Below are positions 12,791 through 24,400 of a stretch of 64,000 nt of DNA, one piece after another. How positions within the stretch are numbered: position 1 is the first letter of the stretch; each line of letters opens with the position of its first letter. Source of the DNA: Zygnema cylindricum (lineage: Eukaryota; Streptophyta; Zygnematophyceae; Zygnematales; Zygnemataceae). The translations under genes were made by a program, and so were the position numbers. Where the stretch lies: NCBI GenBank assembly GCA_037447655.1, contig JBBHKE010000167.1, forward strand, positions 18,501 to 82,500. Direction: 5' to 3'. Below the pieces are notes generated by a model. That model searched no databases. It saw only the letters and a list, made by a program, of their open reading frames with translations, and was not told the origin of the DNA.

Positions 12791-13534
12791 GTTGGCCGTC
12801 AAATTTTGACACATTTGTACATATTCTGTACTGATTACGTAAGCCCTTGCGTCTAGGCAAGGTGGCTTATGCGAAATCAATTCCCGTAATTTATTTTGTA
12901 TATATTTTTTAATGGGAATTGCTAATCGCAGAGACGATTTTTGCTGTGCGCAGGTAGTTGTCAGAAATTGTACATTTGAAGTACAATTTTGTACAGGCTG
13001 CGTACCTTTAATTTCATATGTGTCGGTCAATCCGTCGAACAACTTTGACTGGCGGAATATTGTACCGGCGGTTTAAAAAGTGTTGCGCTTGCAATCGTCG
13101 ACCGTCATAAATAATAAAAAAATTCACACGGTCGGCGCAGGTTTACTGTAACCAAACTGCGGCAGCCACATATAAATAAAATGGCTGCGCGTAGGTAGTT
13201 TAGTGCAAAAATGAAATCAACTCGCGTACCGTTACATTGAACTTGGACATATATCAAAGGATGACGTACAGAATGTGTAAACTCGCACGAAAGCAAATAA
13301 ACTTCGTACAAAATAAAAATGCGTACCCGACTACCCGCGTATTAGGGTACTTTCGCATGTAGCTGAAGCTTTGTCTTGATACTTGGTTTTTTAACGAAGA
13401 TTCTCCGTACAATTTTCAGAGCATTCGGATGTAAACGCAAAAAACTTGTTCCTTTACAAAGGTGACTCACGTAGACGTGTACGAAACAATGACAGGTGAT
13501 GTGATACACAAAATTATGCGAAACTTCAACTCAC

Positions 13535-13695
13535 CTGCAAATTGAGACGTCAAACCGCACGCTGTACAATCTTTGGGACATTGTCTACGTGGAGACTTTC
13601 AACACTCTGCCGTACTTGCTCAGCTATTCCACAAAACGCCCCTCTCTTCTCTGCAGTGTCATGTCTTTGTACTTTCCACCACCTTTCTTCGCCAT
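13535..13695 (-). pseudogene. Captured exon inside element E1 (broken)
   Basis: On the minus strand an ATG at 13,693-13,695 opens [19 protein letters not shown] and the segment ends in TTGCAG followed by GTGAGTTG, a good splice donor. The copy has two in-frame stop codons. The sister copy in element E2 (37,182-37,342) has the same 161-bp length and donor but is open throughout. The pattern 'KYxRV..VS....SQRLYSVRFD' is loosely reminiscent of the N-terminus of ribosomal protein P0 (uL10); that is inference only. Confidence 0.5.
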
Positions 13696-13744
13696 TCTTG
13701 CAAAAACGGATACAAAGCTTGGCAAGCAGTTGGCAAACTTATAA

Positions 13745-13871
13745 TATATATATATATATATTTATATATATATTTCAATATATATGCTAACTGCATGCTT
13801 GTGTGCCTACCATATAAATGTGTGCTTACCATATAAATGTAGACATGCAGGCAGTTGGCAGACATATAATA

Positions 13872-13968
<97 letters not shown>
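13745..13968. repeat. (TA)n microsatellite inside element E1
   Basis: An interrupted (TA)n array; the main run is 13,874-13,968. It is bounded by copies of a 'gcaggcagttggcagacatataat'-like unit that also bounds the shorter TA run in E2 (36,908-36,940). Confidence 0.9.
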
Positions 13969-13969
<1 letters not shown>

Positions 13970-15051
13970 AACTGCCTGCCTGTTGATTATATGTCTGCCA
14001 ACAGCCTGCCTGTGTGCCTACCATATAAATGCAGACAGGCAGGCAGTTGCACAGAAATGCGGTTTGTTTTTCGCCTTCCCGGTAGTCGAAAGGTGCCCAA
14101 TGTTTTTCCTACGCCGTATATTTGAAGGCACGTGTGTTTGAGAAAAGAGTGTATATATATATATATTTAAATATATAAATGCCAACCGCCTGCCAATTAA
14201 TTACCTGCCTGCCAACAGCCTGCCTGTGCGAAATGGCGTCCGTTGGTCGTGACCCCTCCACGGCCCCTGTACGGAAAACAACGCACGGAATACGGTTCGT
14301 ACAGGCCGTAAACGTGCATTTGGTTTTTTTTTGGTACTCCGCGCTCGGGAATAGTAAAAAACTTCCGGCACGTGTTACAACGTCTGCCTACTCGCTCGCA
14401 TCTTGGAACTTTATTTAAAATCACCTCGCGAGGTGATTTGATTTCAAGTTTGAAAATGAGTTGAAAGGACGTGAAAATGGGTCGAAACGCGCTAGACGAC
14501 AAACTGCATCGACCTAAAGGACAAACTATAGTACATTTATAGTTTTACGGTAATGCATCTTGTACGGTATTAATTTCGTTTTTTTGGTACGGCTGCGGAT
14601 TTTCTCGTTTTTTCTAAGTTACAGAGGAAAACGACATAAAATAACTGTAACTTTAGCACATGCGAAATTACCCTAAATATCGATGAAACTAAAATGACAC
14701 GTCGTCACGTCCACGGTGGACGTGACAACGAGTTGATTTCATTTTTGCGGCTAACGTGAAGGTGATAAACTACCTGCGCGCAGCCATTTTATTTATATGT
14801 GGCTGCCGCAGTTTGGTAACAGTAAAACTGCGCCGGCCGTGTGATTTTTTTTTTTTTTGACGGTCGACGTTTGCAAGCGCGACACTTTTTTAACCGCCGG
14901 TACAATATTACGCCAGTCAAAGTTGTTCGACGGATTGACCGTCAGATCTGAAATTAAAGGTACGTAGCCTGTACGAAATTGTACTTCAAATGTACAATTT
15001 CTGACAACTACCTGCGCGCAGCAAAAATCGTCTCTGCGATTAGCAATTCCC

Positions 15052-15922
15052 TTTTTTATTTACGCACTTTTCACATAAGTTTGATAGGCGGTATAGTACG
15101 GACATACTTAACAAATTATACATTTTTATCATGATTATAACATGTATTCTTTGGCTCAATATTTTCTACGTGGAAACTTGGTTTATTCCAGACTAATTAC
15201 GATTCAAGGTGTACTAAACGCCACGTATCAGGGAATCTTTAATCCACTCCCCCCTTCCTGTTCAGCCGTTCTCTCTCGGTGAATCCATCATGTTCTTCTT
15301 TCACTTTAATTAAATCTCTGATCAAACATTGTGTGATGTGCGAGAAATCTCGATTTTTTTGGTGGCAAATGATCAATTTATCCTGAATCTGGAGATTTTC
15401 GGATTTGAAAAACGGAAAAAGGTACCAGATTGACTATATTTAAAGCTTTAGATGAAGTTTTTGAGGAAAAAGGCAATGCAGAAAAAAATGGTTGAATTTT
15501 TCTTTTGATCAGTTGTTTTGGCAGTTTAATGTTTCTCTTTATTCACCGCCAACTCCCTGTAGATTCAATTCAGCCATCCTTCTAAGTGTGAAACAATAAA
15601 GGATATCAAATGGCAATCCATCATATATAATAAATATCCTAGTATATTTCCATGTTCTTTTTGCAACTGATTTTCATTTCTCAGTTACATAATTTTGTTC
15701 TGTTGTTATTTCCTTTAGCACATGTCTCCTGGTATTCGAAGCAAATTTGAAGTGAGTGTAATGTTTTTTGACAATCCTTTGGAACCTCAATGGGATAGGA
15801 AAAACCCTTAGCGCGATCTTTTGTCTCAAGCAGAAATGAAGACATCTTTATGGATTAAGGCCGACTTGGTTTTTGAATGCTTGTGTTGTGTTCCTCAAGA
15901 TTCATTTGTTTCCTGCGGCAAA
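15052..15922 (+). promoter_or_regulatory. 5' flank of the fucosyltransferase copy
   Basis: 870 bp without a recognisable gene between the MULE-like element and the fucosyltransferase start. In-frame alternative starts for the latter lie at 15,821-15,836. Confidence 0.35.
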
Positions 15923-18366
15923 ATGAGGCAACAGAATGGTGCACTCCCATGGACTGCAGTTCCTTGGGCAGTTCTTCTTCTTCTTACCCTAACCGTGGTT
16001 AGCTTTACGCCAGTTTCAAGTGCTCCTAATTTCGGTGAGAATGTGAACAAACCCTGGGCCTTTCCCTGGCTTAAATGCAGTAAACCGGCTGAGACACCGG
16101 AACAAATTAACGGATAAATTTGGCATTTCGTGAGAACTTGTACAGTGAAGTCGTACAAAATATTTCATGATGTTTTAGAAAACTGTGAAACCATCGATTG
16201 TGTCATGCAGATGTTCTTATGACAGAGAATTTGTCATTTTCCCTGTATTATTAGACTATGGTTCTTTGATCGCAATGCATTCATAACAAAGACAATAGAC
16301 AGGTTAGGAACCTATGCCTAAGAATAAGAGAGGCGTTCTAAAAAGCGGAAGGCTTCTTATTACTCGCTTTTCCAAAGGCACACCATCTACATTGTCGCTA
16401 AGGGCAATTCTCCATTGTAACGGAGAGTCCTTCGTTAAGCTTGCCGTGCGTAATAATGGTTCAATAACAGAATTCTATCTGTCGAATTTTTTGTTCGAGG
16501 GGAAAAGTGCTTGTGGGTCCGTTAACACCTTCCGCTAACAAAGGGCTCTTTGTTACAATGGACAATTGCCCTAAGAGAAAAGGTGGTCGGGTTGTACCCT
16601 AATGAAAAATGTGGAATGTGCCCATATTTTATGGTCAAACTTCTAAGAGTCTGAATATTAATGTAATTTGCGCAATTGGAGCACTTCAGGGGATATGAGC
16701 CCCGGCCCTAATGACTGCCTCAGAATTTTTGGCTTTATTCCAAAGTACAAACATGTGATATTCTTGCACTTTTCTATTTTTTTGCCACTGCTCATATGTT
16801 GCACAGGCGAAGTTTTCAAAAGGAATTCTGAAGTTCTAAAGAAAGATTATTGTGAGAAGCTGAGTTACATTCTGGTTTTCTTGATGCTTTTTTTGCAACA
16901 ATTTTAAACTTCTTGTTTCATTCAAGCAGGAAAGTAAAGGAGTTCACATGACTGAAGTGTATGGTTGTAGTCACTCACAGTTTTTTTTTTTTTTAAGCAA
17001 TTGTTGAAGTTGTACGTTGGCCATAGTTTTTCTCATCAGTCAGCCTATCTATTAGAGGTCCTTTCAAAAATCGCACAGGTACTCTTTTTCAAGTGAATTC
17101 ATCATCAAGAGATTTTTCTCTTGTCGATGTTCTCGGAAAGCTATTTGTTATTGAATGCTGTCTCTTTCATGGGTTAATGTGACCTGGAATTGCACATTAA
17201 TGTTTACGAAACTTCCTCTCTATCAAACTAATGTTCCGATGAGATTATGGACGTGGCTCAGAACCCTTTGTTTAACAAAAAACCCTTTATTAAACAAAAA
17301 ACCTTTACGTTTTTGGCATACGCAGGATGTGCCAGTCAGTTGGACCAGCATCTCTTTTGGCAGGCGTCCAATTACACTTCACCGGCCGTCCTTGTGAAGG
17401 CAATGAAAGAGTACGAGGAATATCACAGCAACTGTCGGAAGCAAGAAGCAGAATATGAAAGTGATGAGGAATTTGGGCGGGCATTAATGGGGAGAGGAAA
17501 GTCTCCTTTGGCATGTCAATACTTGGTCTGGTATTCCCCTTTTGACGGCTTGGGAAATCGCCTTTTGTCCCTTGTTTCCACATATGTTTTGGCAATTTTG
17601 ACGAAGCGGGTGTTGGTACTTGATCGACAATGGCCTGTGGAGAAGCTTTTCTGTGAGCCATTTTTAGGGTCATCATGGCTTTTACCACTTCCTGTCCGTA
17701 CAGATTTGATGTTTGCTGAAGCGAAACCATGGAATGATTGGGTTATGGATGGAGTTAAGGCGAGGGCAGGGAAGAATGTGACTGCATCCCCTCCTGCAGT
17801 AAAGGTAATTGTTAATCATGATGACAATATCAAGTTTTTTTGTCCGAGTGAACTTGAGCGGCTCAAAGAAGTTCAAGTTCTTCTCATCTTGTCGAACCAA
17901 TACTACGTTCCGGGGGTTGTACTACACTAAATACCGCACTAAAATGGAAGAACTGTTTCCTGACCGCCTCATTTTCACACCGACAGGGAGGAAGCTTTTG
18001 AATCCTACGAAGAAAATATGGGAGAGAGCATCTGATGTCTTTTATCGGTATCTGAAACCGGCTGGTCGTCGCCTCGGTCTTCAGCTGAGGACCAAGGGCC
18101 AGCCATGGAGACGAGAGAAAAGTGCGAGGCTTGATAAATGTGCTCAGAGGCTCGGTCTTCTCCCTCCACCCCTTGACAGGAAAAGTAAAGGAGGAGTGGT
18201 ATTCCCACGTCTGCCCGATTCTGCGACATTTGTAGCGAGTTTGAAGCGGGACTTCTACTTCCACTTAAAAAACGCATATGTGATCAATCCCAGAGAACAA
18301 GCTCGCAGAGTTAGTGTCCCCCTACCTCTCTTTTGTGGCTCGCGACCATGTGAAGCTTTCTTTTGA
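15923..18366 (+). pseudogene. GT37 fucosyltransferase (xyloglucan/AGP type), frameshifted and 3'-truncated
   Basis: GT37 enzymes are Golgi type II membrane proteins that transfer fucose from GDP-fucose to cell-wall glycans. Exon 1 (15923-16034) encodes a short cytoplasmic tail and a single membrane anchor (AVLLLLTLTVVSF). A GTGAGA donor and the acceptor at 17,324-17,325 join in phase to exon 2, which opens GCASQLDQHLFW. Exon 2 shows the family core: CQYLVWYSPFDGLGNRLLSL, LFCEPFLGSSWLLP, NQYYVP and the GRRLGLQLR region. Two defects are seen. At 17,912-17,916 a run of five G is one base out of register: frame 0 stops at 17,928 while the conserved continuation (KYRTKMEELFPDR) runs in the next frame. 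After about 18,303 family similarity ends and the C-terminal region with the SAWSTFGY motif is missing. A longer N-terminus from 15,821 is possible. Confidence 0.83.
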
Positions 18367-18419
18367 GGTCAGAGTTTACCAATCACACTTAACCTATAGA
18401 CGAGCCACTTGATTTGCAG

Positions 18420-21400
18420 ATGTATATTCATATCCAGAAGATGATGCAGTGGAAGACCCACTTTTGGCACAACATTTGGCACATTTTGGCATCGATTTTT
18501 CGTCTCTACAGAAGGTGCGTGATTGACAACACTGTAGTCTAAAATTATAGTTTAAAATTGTGGTTAACTTTTTGCCTTGCCGTTGCGGTTCCAGATAAGA
18601 TATGAAATGGCTGGAATGGAATTTAAATGGTCTCCTGGTGGCAGATCAAGTTTGTATATGCCCATGACACATTAAGGGCTGAAGCCTACTGTGCCACTTT
18701 TTCGAGTCATTTTATGCCCATTTCCTGTGATTGTTTGATACCTGACAGTCCCAATCATAGTCCTACCGTCTTAAGCCCATTGAGAACTGGTCATGTGGTG
18801 ACCTGAACCTGGCCTGATGGGCCCCTGACCTAGCTCTGCAGTTCTTTCTCCCTCTCCCTCTCGCTCCCCCTTGCCCTCCCCCGAAAATTTGATGGTACAT
18901 GCGGTACATGAAAATTCTTTCCTGTGGGTAATTGGGAATTCATTAGGCTAACGTAGCGTACTGTACTGAGAGAACATTTCAGCCTTAACGGCTTGAGAAA
19001 CAACATATATGAGTAGTATGGAAACAAATGCACGGTACTGATGATATCGCGATATCTATATTGATATGTCGCGGTTTGATGATAACACCTAGCTTCTCGA
19101 TATATCGACTATCGAGACCCTTCCAAGAAAGTACATGTGGTTTTCCGGCAAAACCTGTTCCTATGCAACACTAAGTATTATTGATACTAATTTCGCTTCA
19201 ATACTAATAATTCCTTTGCACTAATAGTGATGGGTAGTGACCCATCACTAAAAGTGTTAAACATTTCCGGGCAGTCAAATTACTTTTCCTCATTTACGTT
19301 CTCTTACGGTTTTGAATTGTGACATTACAATTGGAAGGTAAGAACCCGATCTTTTGATTGCTTCTTTCGAGAAAGAGAACCCAATCGTTAATCATAAGTT
19401 CAAATGCCTTAAACTGCTCGAAAAATGCGTAACTTGAAGTTTGGCTAACAGATGGCCTGTGGTGGATGGCTTTGGCTGCTCACAGACAGAAATGACAACA
19501 GCAGAAAGAGAACTCGACCAAAATATGAAGTTTGAGTGGAACCGTATTCAAGAAAAAGGCAAAGATCTGGAACCTCTTTTTGGCCCAGGCTATACTGGTC
19601 TCGCCAACCTTGGGAACAGGTGAAGCACAAAAACCCCCCTTTGGTATTGTTGTTTGAATATTTCTATCTCTTTACTTTTGCAATTCTTGTTGAACTTTTG
19701 TTGTATTTTCCATGTGCTCTTGTCCAATGCATCACTATGGAACGTAAATCGGATTGAAAATACAATCTTTTCAATAGAGGATTCGACATGGAACAATCGA
19801 GTAATCGAGTAGTTAAACGAATGACGTATAACTATCTCACTGTTTCTGGAGGACAGTTTTAGGTTCTGGAACTTTTAGTTTTTTCATACAAGATAATGAA
19901 AAATGCCCGAACTTCAATTGATGGTCTGTGATTGCAGTTGCTATTTGGGATCAGTTATGCAAGTGGTATTTTCCACGACGCATTTCAGCAACAGGTTTGT
20001 TTTCTTTCCACTTTTTGTTTTTTTTTCACTTTTTCTGGCTAGAGAGACCTGCAAAGTTTTGAGTTATAGCTATCATCACCAACATGTTAAATGGAGCATT
20101 TGGCCATCATAGTACACCGCCCATCACTATCAGAGCTAATAAGTTATTAGAGTTAAGAATTTATAAATAACTATACTAAATCATGTTTTGCCACGTGGCT
20201 CATTATGGCCCAATTAAGTAGATGGTGTTGTTAACACTAATGTATGGTTTTGAGTCAAAAAAAAACTCCTTTGGATTTGACTGATTGACTCTATTAGCGG
20301 TTGGCAGTGCTTTAAATACTAATACGTGTAGATCCGAAGTCTGTCATTCATATTAGTAGCAACATGCAGTGTGGATTTTAACTTTCTCTATTTCGCTCCC
20401 ATGTTTCCTTGTTTATGGAAAAATGTACACAAGTTATATCCATAAAGAAATAAATGAGGCATAAAATAATGGGCTTGGGCTTTTAAGACCTTGTGGACGA
20501 TGGGGAACGTCAGGTGGGCTTAATTGTACTTGCGGAAACCCTTTAGAACTGGTTAACACTAGTAATAGAATAAAAAGGAGACGAATATCTCTCCAAAGCA
20601 TCAAATCATAGACAGAGTTTTAGATAGCTTAAAAAGAAAAGGTCTGTTTTCATGTCAAATTTTGTTTTGATGTATAAGAAAATTGTAAAATTTGCATAGG
20701 AGTTCCTGAGAAGATTAAAGTTAGAAACTGTGAAGATGGCAACAAAAATTTAGACTCTAACATTTAGGTTTTGAAAAATTTGGACCTTTTCCCAGATGTG
20801 AAGATAGGCTAGAGGATCGCTATACGCTGGGTTCCCTTGTTATTTTTTCTTGAAGTTAGTAAAGTTATTCCCGTGTCACAACTTTTTTGCTTTTGTTTCT
20901 CGCAATCTCTGCAACATTGTTGAAATAGTTGAATCGTTGATGTATAGTTAAATTATTTTTTGGAAGAAACAGTCTAAAAAGCAATGTTTCAGTCACAGTA
21001 CACCGCTATCGCTATTAAAGCTAGTGAATTATTGGCGAAAACACGTTATTAAAATTAGTGACACTATATTATGTTAGAGAATTATTTGCGTCATGTCTTT
21101 AATAAAGTTGACTGCACTATTTTTTTTTCCATGAGGTTCATTATGGGCCACTTCATTAAAATAGTGTTGTTCACACTACTTTCTGTTTTTGGGTCAAAAA
21201 ACACTCACTCGAATTAGAGTGGTAAACTCTAATAGCGATTCAGGGTGTCGGTCATCAGAGAAGTTTATTCCATGTACTCTTAATACTACTGGGGTAAGTT
21301 TATCCCCTATACTCTTAACACTAATGGGATAAGTTTATTGTTTATGCTCTTAACGCTATTGAGGTAAGTATACTTCAGAGACTCTTAACACTATTGGGAT

Positions 21401-24400
21401 AAGTTTCTTCCATATACTTTTAACACTATTGGGGTAAGTTATTCCTGATGCTCGTAACTCTATTGGGCTATGTATGTTTTAGACACTCTTAACACTGTTG
21501 GGATAGGTTTATGTCATATATTCTTAACACTATGTGGGTGTACTGGCAGGTATTATGAAGCGTTGAAGTTGGAGGATGCTTTCCAATCTTCACCTCCAGA
21601 TCCCACAATGGACTTTAACACTCAAATGTAAGGATGGCTTCTTTGGATGTTTAGGGTCTTTTAGGGGTTTTTAGGGTTTTTTAAGGATCTTTTTCCAGTC
21701 CGGTTTTAGTAGCTTTTGTTGTCCTATCAGATATGTACTGTTGGGGACATTTTATATAAGTGCAAGGATGTGGTAAATTGTTCTTGGCAGTTTTAGGGTT
21801 TCTATGGTTGTTGATATCATTTCGTATTTTGACCCGCAAAGAAAGTGTCAGTTACTTCTTATATTGTTAATAGTGTTGATTTTCTCTGTCACACTCGCTG
21901 GAAATCAATCTGACGATTGCGATGGGATGGTAAGATTCTTGTCTTCCAATAAGATTCTTGCCTTCCCATAAGATTCTTACCTTACCATAAAATTTGTATC
22001 TTCCAATAAGATTCTTAATTTTGGATAAGATTCTTACCTTTCAATAAGGTTCTTACCTTCCTATGAGATTCTTACCTTCCAAAAAGATTCTTACCTTCCA
22101 AAAAGATTCTTACCTTTCAATACGATTCTTACCTTTCAATAAGATTCTTACCTTCCAATAAGATTCTTACCTTCCAATAAGATTCTTACCTTGTAATAAG
22201 ATTCTTACCTTCCAAAAAGATTTTTACCTCCTAATAAGGTTCTTACTTTCCAATAAGGTTCTTACCTTCCGGTAGGCTGTCTCCAAATGGAAATCCGACA
22301 CTGTGCGCGGACAAAAGTTGATTTTCATTAGTGGGAAAAACATCAACGCTAATGATGGTACATTGTGTAGCACATTCAGTAGGAAGACATTCGAATATCT
22401 CTCAAAAAAAATAGTTCTTTGTTGCCTGTATTTTTTCTTTAATTGGAAGGTTAATTTTCACAATGTACATCTTTTGTATAGAGACAACACAAAATTTTTA
22501 AGTTCTTGTTTGAGATGCAGGGATATGTTTTTGTCTTTTCTGTTTAAAATATGTGATTCTTTTGAAGAATTTTGGTCTGAGAGAGATTAAACCAAGATAT
22601 GACCCACATATTTTCTTAGTCTAGGTCTCGGTTTGGAGATCTTTGTGCATTTCATCAAGTTCATATTTTGTGTTGATGTCATTTTATCAATGGGTTGCTA
22701 ATATGGTTAAAAAAAAAAAAAATTGCAGGGCAAAACTTGCAAACGGGCTCCTGTCGGGAAAATATTCTATTCCTGCTGAAGCGGTGTGTTCTCTGTCCCT
22801 CGTTTCCTCTCCCTCTCCCTCCCCCTCTCTCTCTTCCTTCCCCCCCCCCCCCCCTCTATCCATTCCATCCATCCATCCATCCCCCATCCATCCATCCATC
22901 CCCTCCATTCCATCCATCACCTGATCCATCAGATCATCATCAGTCCATTCAGAATCGCGATGTTTAGTGTCTATGTTTTTTGGGTGTTTTATATGGGACA
23001 GGTGGCGGATGAAGATGGGAGAGATGGGGCTTCTTTGGTACTTTTCTAACACTTTATATCCACATTGTGATACAGTTATTCTTTTTTTGTTTTGTTACTC
23101 TTTTTTTATTTTTTTTTCATTTAAAAATTCTTGCCGTAAGAGGTTCAAAGGCTCCACGAGTAGCATCTGTTTGCTAAAAAAGAAAAGAGTTTGGAGGTGT
23201 ATGATTTGAGCAAGGAAGCTTTTTTTTTTTTTTTTTTTTAGTAGATTTTGTTTTAGAGTTTCAAGGTCGAAGTGAAAAAGATCTGCAAATACTGCATATT
23301 GCCAGTGTAGGTTTTCTCTTCAGGCTTTTTTGAAAGGCTTATTTTAAGGCTTTTTTTGAAGGCTCTTTTTTAAGGATTTTTGGGAGGGAGGGGGGAGGAG
23401 AGAGGGAGGATTGAGGAGAGGGGGAGGAGAAGAGGGGGGAGAGGAGAGGGGGGAGAGGACAGGGGGGAGAGGAGAGAGGAGAGAGGAGAGAGGATAGAGA
23501 CGGTGAGTGTATCGAATTTTCATGCGAGGGGGAGAGAGACATGGAGAGGGAGGAGATAGGGGTGGGAAGGGGAGGGTAGAGGATGGGGAGGGGGTGAAAG
23601 GTAGACCTGGATTCATCACAGGGAAGAGAGAGGGAGAGGGAAGGAGAGGTAGGGCAAGAAGGGGAGACCTGGATTTTTAACCGGTTGGAGAGGCGGGAGT
23701 GAGAGAGAGGGAGGATGAGAATGCGAGCGACAGAGGAGAGCGAGAATGGACCTAATTGAAAGACTGAGAAGGAGAGAGAAGGAGAGGTAAGGAAAGAGAG
23801 GGACATTTTTACTTTTCCATTTGAGTTTTTTTTTTTTCTTTATATTTATTCGTTCAAGTTTTCTTCCCCTCCCCTCCCCCCCTCCTTTGTTTTGTTTTTT
23901 GTTTTAGGGCAGGCAGAGAGGACCTTCTGACCGGCCAGAAAGAATTTTTTGTGGCTGCCCAAGAATCAAAAAAACTGCCTGGAACTGGAAAAAAAGGCGA
24001 AAAAAATATGAAAACGGATGGAAACAAGGAAACTGAGACTTCAAATGAGGAGAAAGAAACTTTGGGAGGTCAAAATATTAAAAAAAAATTGGGTACCCAG
24101 GGGGATTTGGGATTAGACTTATTTTTACCTACCCCTTTAACTCCAATTCAAGGAATAATAGGAATTGGGATTTTGGGACTGACTGTTATCGCTTTCGGAA
24201 AAAGTTCTCTGGAACTTTTTCCCGAAAATATTTTGTTCTTCCTTCAGGTACCTTTTTTTTTTTTTTTAATCATTAAATGGCAACGGCTTGTCGATTTTTG
24301 CAGTTGGGACTATTAACGTAAAATATACGGAACCTTTGGACTTTTTTTTTCTCAAAAAAACTCGTATTCTCATTGTGTCGTTTTTTGTTTTTTTGTTTGT

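Larger units (their letters stand above)
13342..14676 (-). mobile_element. TIR element family E, copy 1, carrying a captured exon
   Basis: The ends are TTAGGGTACTTTCGCATGT and ACATGCGAAATTACCCTAA. The whole element is repeated in inverse orientation at 36,213-37,535. It carries a 161-bp exon-like segment followed by a splice donor (see 13,535-13,695) and a long (TA)n array. No transposase is visible. Orientation is given by the captured exon. Confidence 0.8.
12914..15051. mobile_element. MULE-like element with ~310-bp terminal inverted repeats
   Basis: The segments 12,914-13,220 and 14,745-15,051 are long inverted repeats of each other, beginning GGGAATTGCTAATCGC. The flanking 9-mers ttttttaat (12,905-12,913) and ttttttatt (15,052-15,060) match at 8 of 9 positions. 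Long inverted ends and a 9-bp duplication are typical of Mutator-like elements; no transposase is encoded. A separate 1.3-kb TIR element (13,342-14,676) fills its centre. Confidence 0.75.

Noticed and set aside
13659-14141. Open frames reading IYIYIY repeats
   Set aside because: They translate a (TA)n microsatellite inside a transposon.
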